Positions 57,659 to 64,000 of a DNA stretch of 64,000 nucleotides are shown one piece after another. Location: NCBI GenBank assembly GCA_029204225.1, contig CM055097.1, forward strand, positions 26,071,039-26,135,038. Direction: 5' to 3'. Below the pieces are notes generated by a model. It saw only the letters and a program-made list of their open reading frames with translations, had not been told where the DNA came from and did no database searches. Made by a program: the position numbers and the translations under genes. The DNA is from Diphasiastrum complanatum (Eukaryota > Streptophyta > Lycopodiopsida > Lycopodiales > Lycopodiaceae). Numbering within the stretch: the stretch's first letter is position 1; every line of letters starts with the position of its first letter.

Positions 57659-58396
57659 GTTGAATGTCACACGTGTGGATTGTCCACAACATGTACTTGT
57701 GATCTCCTAAGGTGTGTAGATGCACCGAGATCAAGACTAGATTGAGATTCAAGATCAATCTTAGATCCTATGGCAAAAACACACTACTACATGCATTCAA
57801 TCACTTCCAACTCTCACTCACACGTGTGGGAAGTATTCAAAAAATAATCTAAGTAAAAACAAGCTGCTCCTCGGGTAGAGAGAGAAAATGCATCATGAGC
57901 TCTCGGGTAGAGAAGAAAGCTAGAAATCCGATAACTCACAAAATCCGTAAAATCACCAAATCAATTAGCTTCAAAATGAGGAGTACAACGATACTAGTAG
58001 ATCCATGAGCTACCACTATGCTTAACTATGATTGGACCATACTTTGTCACCTCTTGATCCTATTGGACCATTGATCCATGCACCTCTTAATTCTATTGGA
58101 CTATATTCAAGCACACCTCAATTTCCTATTGGACCTCACAAGGTTCCACCTCTAAATCCTATTGGACCTCTTGGAATTCATCAATCAAAAGCTCTACACT
58201 TGTCTACACTCTAATTGGCACGTGTTTAGCCTCTTACTCTATTTTGGCTCAATAGTGGCATTACAAGTGGAAATGCATAATTTGCCATCTATGCCAAATT
58301 TATTCCTATCAACATCCTACACCTAGATGCTTGATGTAAAAAACATAAGACCCCTATATCTAACATAGATAATCTTTTTCAATTCTTCACAAGATC
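57659..58396 (-). repeat. 5' LTR of copia G and right target duplication
   Basis: LTR 57659-58391, TGTTGAATGTCACACGTGTG to CTTCACA, then AGATC (58392-58396). The LTR termini are canonical TG..CA here. Confidence 0.93.
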
Positions 58397-59528
58397 AGTG
58401 CAACAATTCCAATTTGAATCTCTTTACAATCGCCACACCACTTCAATTTTGCAACGTTTATTGTTTGTCTATTTTTTCATGAAGCAAAGTAAATCTAATG
58501 TTTGTTGCTTTTTGATAATACATATGTGTGGTGATGCGTACACATTTGATCATGATAATATTGTTATGTAGTATTATAATATTTTGGTTCTCAGTGGTAT
58601 AAATGCCTCTATTGTTGATATATAATCAAATTCCTTGTTTTGATAAGCATATATTCATAAATATATATTCAAAATTAGTTCTATAATATACCAAGGCTTT
58701 TACCAAGGGCAACATTTTTTCATCAATGATGGTATATATATACCTTGAAATATTTGTTGACAATAAATGAGCTAATCTCAAAATTTTACCAAAAAAAATT
58801 CCAAGGCTTATATCGTCGCTCAACACCCGAAAGCCTCCTACCATTGACCTATCTCGCACCCATTTGTATTCTCATTTTATATGGAAAATTCATTTCTTTT
58901 GATTCTATGTCCATCTCATGTGTATTTCTCAAGATATCTTGATTTCTAGTGTCACGTACAATGTCATTTTTCATTTGCTAGTCTTTTTGAGGTTTCCAAA
59001 TTTGATAATCCATCATTTTTGAGTTTGGAAAAGATTAGTTCCATCTGAATTGTTTGGAAAATCCTTTTAATCCTCACTAAGCTACAAAAATTCCTTGATT
59101 CACCAAAAGGATTTTCACCAGTCTTATCATAAATATATTTCAATCAGATCTATCTCCAATTAGACAAGCAAATGTTAGTTTTTCTAGATTTGTCAGAAGT
59201 TAACTAATTTTTTTAATCCAAAATAGTAGCTGTGAACCTTTGTCAAGCTGTGAACCTTTTTCAAGTTAACTATTTTTGAGTTCTCATCTACCTGATTTAG
59301 CTACTATCAAATTTGTGAAATGTTATGAATTGATTTGATATTGAATTCTATGAATTTTTTATTTTTAGAATGTCAATGACTTGATCAAACTTTTATTCTT
59401 GAATAGATTCTGATATCATCATTAAGTGATCAAGTTATTTTACAAATCAGCATATTGGATTTAATTGAAAAATCTAGATCCAATCTCATCTGCACAATTA
59501 TACTTTACAAATTTATTATTTATTCCAG
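58397..59528. other. no supported gene
   Basis: Original host sequence continuing right of copia G. AT-rich with TATATATA tracts near 58660 and 58735. Nothing recognisable. Confidence 0.35.
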
Positions 59529-59703
59529 AGAGAAGAGATGGGCATATGCTCAAACTTCAAAGCTTGAAAGCTTGTCTATCAAAGAAAAAGATAACAAAGT
59601 TGTGGTTGGACTTTTTGAAGAAGAACTGGCTACTTGTGAAGGCCTATTTGAAAATGAAGGCCAAATAGATGTTTTTGCCGCTTTATCATTCATGTTGGTT
59701 TGA
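59529..59703 (+). CDS. possible terminal exon of an unknown gene
   Basis: A good acceptor (TTTATTCCAG, ending ~59528) is followed by an open segment REKRWAYAQTSKLESLSIKEK, ..FEEELATCEGLFENEG, ..AALSFMLV and TGA. Acidic and helix-forming, protein-like. No upstream exon identified with confidence; the two-exon gene at 51.7 kb is on the same strand with copia G between. Could also be chance. Confidence 0.25.
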
Positions 59704-59981
59704 ATGAGTGTGTGTGGGCTTGCATGTTACCTTGTCACGAGAGTCTAGATCTAAGTCAGAGTTGTATGTGGTTGTGCATTTGCTACGTTAGAAACAAAGT
59801 AATCATTTGATGGTCTTTGACTTGTCATTATGTCTAGTAGTTGTTTATCCGGTGACGATATAGTCTTATGGTGGCAATAAGATTTTCTCAAGTTGAGCCT
59901 CAGTCGCTCATGTCAGCTTTACATGTTTGTGTTTGTAAGTGCCTGATAGGATGTCAGCCTAGCTAGATGGAGGATGTAAGT

Positions 59982-61146
59982 TGTTGGATTATTCTCCTTC
60001 TTAATAATCAAATAATCGATTATAATCTTCATCCGTTGTTTATCCAATTCTGCGGATTTTCCCATGTCTTTACACAGTCTGCAGTTTTACAAGTGTTTTT
60101 ACATAGTCTACAGAATTACACGGAGTGTTACCACGATGTGGCATGTTTTGTCTGTCAGGAATCTTGTGGAAAATGTAGTCTCCTTTTCACATTTTTCACC
60201 TGTTAGGATTTGCGTGCAAATATGCAGAGTCGCATTTTTCGCTTTCTCCAAAGTGTCTTGAATGTTAAGGAATCAACTCTGGCAATTTGTGGGGCAACCC
60301 TAAATCAGTTTTAAAGGCACTGTCTCGACAAAATCTCAACACCGTCGCCTTTTCGCGACAGTGTCGCTTGTGACTGTTTTAGTTCATTTCTGCAGAAGTG
60401 ATAGTTTGGTTCATTTATGTAGACAGACACTTACGGCCAATTTCCACCGCTTATCCAATCAATGACAAGGAACTGAATGGATGCCAGCGGAGATCAGCCA
60501 ACTGGGAATTGCAATTGACAACCTAATTTCTTAGTATAAATAGTTGTTCATATTCATACAGTTTCAAGATTATCAAAAGCATTTGAATAGTTAGCTCTCT
60601 CTCTCTCTCAAGCCTGTGAGCTTGAACACTCCTGAGCATTCTAGCTCATTTCTTTGAGTTGTTTAGAGATTGTTATTGCGCCACTGCTTCTCAACATAGC
60701 ACTTAATTCAAACTTTCTTTTAGCCACTCAGAAATTGCTTAGAGTACGCGGTTTCGATCCACAACTTATTGTACTCATTTATTTCTGCTACATTTCATAC
60801 TAAATCAATACTATCATTTATTGCATTCAGGTTCGTCTCAAAATGTATGCGTTTCTGTATTTTCTTTGCGACTAATTCGTGAATAATTTGCAACAAATTA
60901 CTTGTTTGACATTTCAATGCTTTATTGTTTGGCTATGTAATCACTATAGTACTGATGATTTGAAAGTTAGTTACTATAAGATCAAACGTGATTTCTATCA
61001 TTATTGTTTTGTTTGAAGGCGTAGTCGTGAAAGAGGAAGATAGTTTATTCTACCATGCATGCAAAATTTTCTTTCTAGACACTCGAATTATTTTCATTCA
61101 TTTTCTTTTCGAGCTAGACCTATATTCACAACACCTCTTTCCGACA
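59982..61146 (+). repeat. 5' LTR of copia H
   Basis: Bounded by TG (59982) and CA (61146), directly followed by a canonical primer site. It shares with the B LTR (reverse strand) the ordered blocks TGGATTATTCTCCT, CTATTTATACT-like TATA region near 60535, CTCTCTCAAGCC, and GTTTGGCTATGTAATCAC. TATAAATA at ~60536 is a likely core promoter. Confidence 0.87.
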
Positions 61147-61290
61147 TGGTATCAGAGCTGAATCTCTGATATTTGATATCTTTCGCGATATCAAATTATT
61201 TTCAACCTTTCAGTATCAAAGAATTGATTTCTTATTGTTGGCATTACTGCATCTTAGCGTCATCAATATAATCGACAGACTAAGTTCCAG

Positions 61291-62093
61291 ATGGATTCTC
61301 AAAGTAAAGTTGGTCTTATCACAGACAAGCTGAATGGATCGAATTATTATTTGTGAACATTTAAGATGAAGACCTTGCTTATCGCCAACAAATTATGGGA
61401 TGTTGTTACAGGTACAAAAGTAAAACCTGAAGACGATGACTCAAAGTGGAAATAGAAGGATAGTAAAGCTTTTGCGCTTATTATTCTCAATATATCAGAT
61501 ACACAAATTGGACACATAGCTAAAGCTAAAACGTCAAGAGACGTTTGGGACATCCTGAACTCACTATATGACGTGAGGGACATAACTACTAAGATACATC
61601 TACGAAGAAAATTCTTCACATTCAAGATGTCTACTGGTGAATCTCTTCAGAGTCACATTAATCAGTTAAAAAATCTCTTGCAATAGATGGCCACTATTGG
61701 ATCAGTCATAGACGATCAAGACGCAATTATGACATTGCTTTTAAGATTGTCCTCTAAATATGAGAACTGGGTGATAATCATATCGACACACTCAGATTTA
61801 ACTCTTACTGAAGTTATCAATATGTTGCTGCAAGAAGACAATAAAAGAAGTCAAGACACTTCGTCTACTTCCTCCTCCCAGGCTCTATTTGTCAACAAAG
61901 GCTCAAAGCGACATAAGCAAAAAGGCTGCAAGAAGATTGCAAAGAATCAGAAACCGATTCAGGGTCAAGAACAATCATCGAATTCACAGTCGAAGAAAAA
62001 GATGTTTTGCAGGTATTGCAAGCGCAATAACCATGAGATCAAGGATTGGAAAGAAAGAACGCAGCCAAGCAACCTGATCAACAAGCAAATATA
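61291..62093 (+). pseudogene. gag of copia H
   Basis: ATG 61291 (MDSQSKVGLITDKLNGSNYYL), then stops at ~61354, 61453 and 61684. UBN2-type features: TFKMKTLLIANKLWDVV, KTSRDVWDILNSLYDV, HINQLKNLLQ. The last open part (61687-62093) has a Lys-rich tail and a knuckle CRYCKRNNHEIKDW in which the final Cys is Trp, so the zinc site is broken. Confidence 0.83.
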
Positions 62094-62299
62094 GTCTCAT
62101 CATCTCCCCAGGTCGAAGTGCTTGATTGGCTTGACTAGGTTGCTCCTCCAGATAATATTGCTCGTTCAGATAGGAGGTAGATGTCTCATTTACATATGTG
62201 TTATTAATACCTTCATCATAAGTAGGTTCGTAGGCCGAGGTGTTGTAAGAGAAATTATGTACCAAGTTGGCCTGTACATAAGGTCGGTTTCGTCAATAT

Positions 62300-62550
62300 C
62301 ATATTCTTCAAACTGTGCTATCAAATTTCAGTATCAGATAGTTGATTTCCAATTGTAGCACAACACGGTGTCTCTCTCTTAACGTCATCGATATATCGAC
62401 CAACTAAAGTTCCAGATGGATTCTCAGAGTAAAGCCAGTCTTATCGTACACAGGCTGAATGGATCCAAGTACTACTTGTGGAAATTTAAGATGAAGACCT
62501 TGCTAATCATCAATGAGTTGTGGGATGTTGTCACAAGTACAGAAGTGTAG
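62300..62550 (+). pseudogene. second, partial leader plus gag start of the B/H family
   Basis: CAGTATCAGATAGTTGATTTCC and CAATTGTAGCACAACACGG (62320-62370) match the post-primer leader of copia B. ATGGATTCTCAGAGTAAAGC at 62416 starts gag again (MDSQSKASLIV..). It runs ~130 bp to GTACAGAAGTG and stops at 62550. A ~200-bp stretch of unknown origin (62095-62300) separates it from H. It may be the remnant of another copy or of a duplication. Confidence 0.7.
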
Positions 62551-62635
62551 ATTGTAGAGGAAAAATGCCCCAGAAATAAAGACTACTCTATTTTTTGATG
62601 TTTATCCACTTAGTCTATTTTTCAAAATTTTGTTT

Positions 62636-62929
62636 GCGTGGAACATCCACGCGTGGATTATCCACATCAAAAAGTTTTTGAACACGTCTTCGGCCAGTCC
62701 ACCGGTGTTTTTCTAACATGGTACTGAAAAATTTATGCTTGTGGATTATCCACGCCAAATTGAATTTTGAAAATTTCGGCAACTGTTTGGGAGGGAAGGT
62801 TGGCGACGCCGGAAGGCAGTTTTTGCGTGGATAATCCACGCAGATTTCAGTTTGTACAACAACTTTACCAGACTGAACCGGACGTTAAAGATATCCACGC
62901 GTGGATATCTTCTACGTGGATTATCCATG
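62636..62929. repeat. cluster of CGTGGAT/ATCCACG palindromes
   Basis: Five palindromic sites in 294 bp: ATCCACGCGTGGAT (62645-62658, perfect), GTGGATTATCCAC (62653-62665 and again 62741-62753), GCGTGGATAATCCACGC (62825-62841), a perfect 22-bp palindrome centred on ACGCGT (62889-62910) and CGTGGATTATCCATG (62915-62929). The half-site GTGGAT recurs about ten times on the two strands. No ORF explains it. Confidence 0.85.
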
Positions 62930-62947
62930 CAATTTAATTTTTTTTGC

Positions 62948-63130
62948 ATGTTGATAATGACATGAAATTAGTTAAATAAATATATTTCTAAAGTGAATTA
63001 TATTATGATGAGGATATTTTTTTTTTTCTAAAGTGAATTATATTATGATGAGGTTTTCTTTTTTTTTAAATGTTGATAATGAAATGGAATCAGTTAAGTA
63101 AATATTTTTTTTAAAGTGAATTATATCATG
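62948..63130. repeat. tandem repeat, TAAAGTGAATTATATTATGATG units
   Basis: CTAAAGTGAATTATATTATG occurs at ~62990 and ~63031, and a third, diverged copy at ~63111. TGTTGATAATGA.ATG.AAT precedes the first (62949) and third (63071). An irregular AT-rich array of about two and a half units. Confidence 0.75.
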
Positions 63131-63131
63131 A

Positions 63132-64000
63132 TGTTCCTAGATGATTGGGATTTTTGATGAGGTCAGCCACCTACTTTTGTAAGACAATTGACTCGAGCTA
63201 CCAAGAGGGTAATTATGCATGATCTAAGGCTTTGATAACTAGGGGTTTAGGATCTACCCTAATGGCACTCTATCTAATCTCATGTCCGAGATCATTTGAT
63301 ATGGATTGAGAGCTCATTTTGTACATACTTTGAGAGATTATCAAGAGATGGTGATTTTGGCAAGTTTGCTCTTTAATGAGGAATTGATGAATGATGAATG
63401 TGATGTTTTCTATGTCTAATGAATAGATCTGAATTTGAAAAAAGTATTATACTTTCCACGTGTGTGACAGGATGTGAAGATCAATTATTTCTAGTTTTAT
63501 TGTAGTGTTCAAAAGCTCTTGCCAATTAGATGCAAAATAAGTTGAATTGTGTGCTAGTTTTCTATCTATTAGATATAAGTGAAACCTTTTGATGCTTTTT
63601 CAATGTTTTAGTATCCAAATGAGGTTCATAACCTCTGATTTTAACATGGTATCAGAGCCCAAATGCAACCATCAAGGCTCAAATACAAGGAAGAGAGAAG
63701 CAATTACAAGTTGATGATTGTTAATTTTTATTGCCCTTATTACTACCTTAAGTTTGATGATGTTCCTTCAAGTGTGAATGAAACTGTAGCAACAAAAGAG
63801 TGACTTGATGCAATGAAAAGTGAGTAGATGATGCATTGTTTGAGATACTTGTAAAATTATTGATCCTCCATCAAAGATACAAAATAGTATTGTTTGCAAA
63901 TGGGTCTTTAAGATCAAGCTTAATCAAGATGGTAGTGTGAACAATTATAAAACAAGACTGGTTGCCAAGGGATATGCTCAATTCAAGGGGATTGAATATG
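63132..64000 (+). mobile_element. Ty1/copia element I, internally deleted, runs off the window
   Basis: A possible 5' LTR from TGTTCCTAG (63132, uncertain) ends TTTTAACA at 63646. Canonical primer site TGGTATCAGAGCC at 63647-63659. After ~130 bp of leader the sequence passes directly into RT: LDAMKSE.., CKWVFKIKLNQDGSVNNYKTRLVAKGYAQ (63890-63985). So gag, protease and integrase are absent. It continues beyond 64000. RT is closest in pattern to typical plant copia. Confidence 0.78.
63781..64000 (+). pseudogene. RT N-terminal fragment of copia I
   Basis: Reads, with stops at ~63803 and ~63825 and a frame change near 63850, from the W/L-DAMKSE block to KLNQDGSVNNYKTRLVAKGYAQFKGIEY. This is the start of the copia RT domain (RVT_2). 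Catalytic YVDD lies beyond the window. Confidence 0.78.

Larger units (their letters stand above)
52160..58391 (-). mobile_element. Ty1/copia LTR retrotransposon G, full length, recent
   Basis: Minus-strand element of 6232 bp with LTRs 52160-52892 and 57659-58391, both 733 bp and nearly identical (about four differences). A perfect 5-bp duplication AGATC flanks it. Canonical primer site (GGCTCTGATACCA, 57646-57658) and polypurine tract (minus of 52893-52908). Coding order gag, CCHC, protease, integrase, RT, RNase H, as in copia A. The ORF is split by frameshifts and an inserted SINE-like sequence despite the young LTRs. Confidence 0.95.
59982..62095 (+). mobile_element. Ty1/copia element H, 5' LTR and gag only
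   Basis: 5' LTR 59982-61146 (1165 bp, TGTTGGATTATTCTC to TTTCCGACA), primer site TGGTATCAGAGC (61147-61158), leader, and gag from ATG 61291 to ~62093. Everything after gag is missing. Same family as copia B (leader, gag and LTR ends match). Confidence 0.87.

Overview
This is nuclear DNA of a land plant with a large, retrotransposon-filled genome. Evidence: Ty1/copia and Ty3/gypsy elements with initiator-Met-tRNA primer sites (TGGTATCAGAGC type), a tRNA-derived short insertion, GT-AG introns, long microsatellites, and one clear plant-specific gene (SAUR, auxin-responsive). Nothing looks bacterial, plasmid or viral. The DUF7869-like gene remnants and the gypsy family suggest a fern, lycophyte, bryophyte or gymnosperm rather than a small-genome flowering plant, but that is inference; I cannot name the species.

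Layout. 1-1310: unassigned, faint coding remnants. 1311-6193: copia A (+), integrase core deleted, 3' LTR cut. 6194-11003: copia B (-), 3' end lost at the same junction. ~11735-21190: gypsy C (+), containing an inverted-repeat (MITE-like) insertion at ~12455-12825 and copia D (-) nested at 16740-20147. ~21200-22300: DUF7869-like remnant. 23.8-24.8 kb: simple and minisatellite repeats. 25422-31100: copia E (-) with both LTRs. 31381-31558: (GA)n. 33.6-35.06 kb: intron-bearing remnant with a DGQHT motif; 35.1-35.9 kb: FCP1/NIF-like phosphatase pseudogene (-). ~35940-39560: gypsy F (+), a second copy of the C family (integrase plus accessory ORF). 40.1-42.53 kb: unknown intron-containing gene remnant (-). 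43.37-44.41 kb: orphan primer site plus LTR. 44.85-46.56 kb: second DUF7869-like remnant. 49516-50019: SAUR gene. 51688-52071: small two-exon gene. 52160-58391: copia G (-), complete and young, with a perfect 5-bp target duplication and a SINE-like insertion in gag. 59982-62540: copia H (+), 5' LTR and gag only. 62.63-62.93 kb: cluster of CGTGGAT palindromes. ~63132-64000: copia I (+), running off the window.

How parts relate. A and G are one copia lineage; B, D and H form another (shared LTR blocks, gag and RNase H sequence). C and F share an accessory reading frame between pol and the 3' LTR. In C it spans the D insertion in the same frame and ends about 35 bp before a polypurine tract. The two copies carry different inactivating changes, so the ancestor probably had one long third ORF of roughly 950 codons: globular N-terminal domain, Ser/Pro/Arg linker, coiled coil, C-terminal domain. 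That ORF, with a conserved GGCGAAGG hairpin spacer before it, is the best candidate here for something undescribed. Almost every other coding region is broken; only SAUR and perhaps the small two-exon gene look intact.
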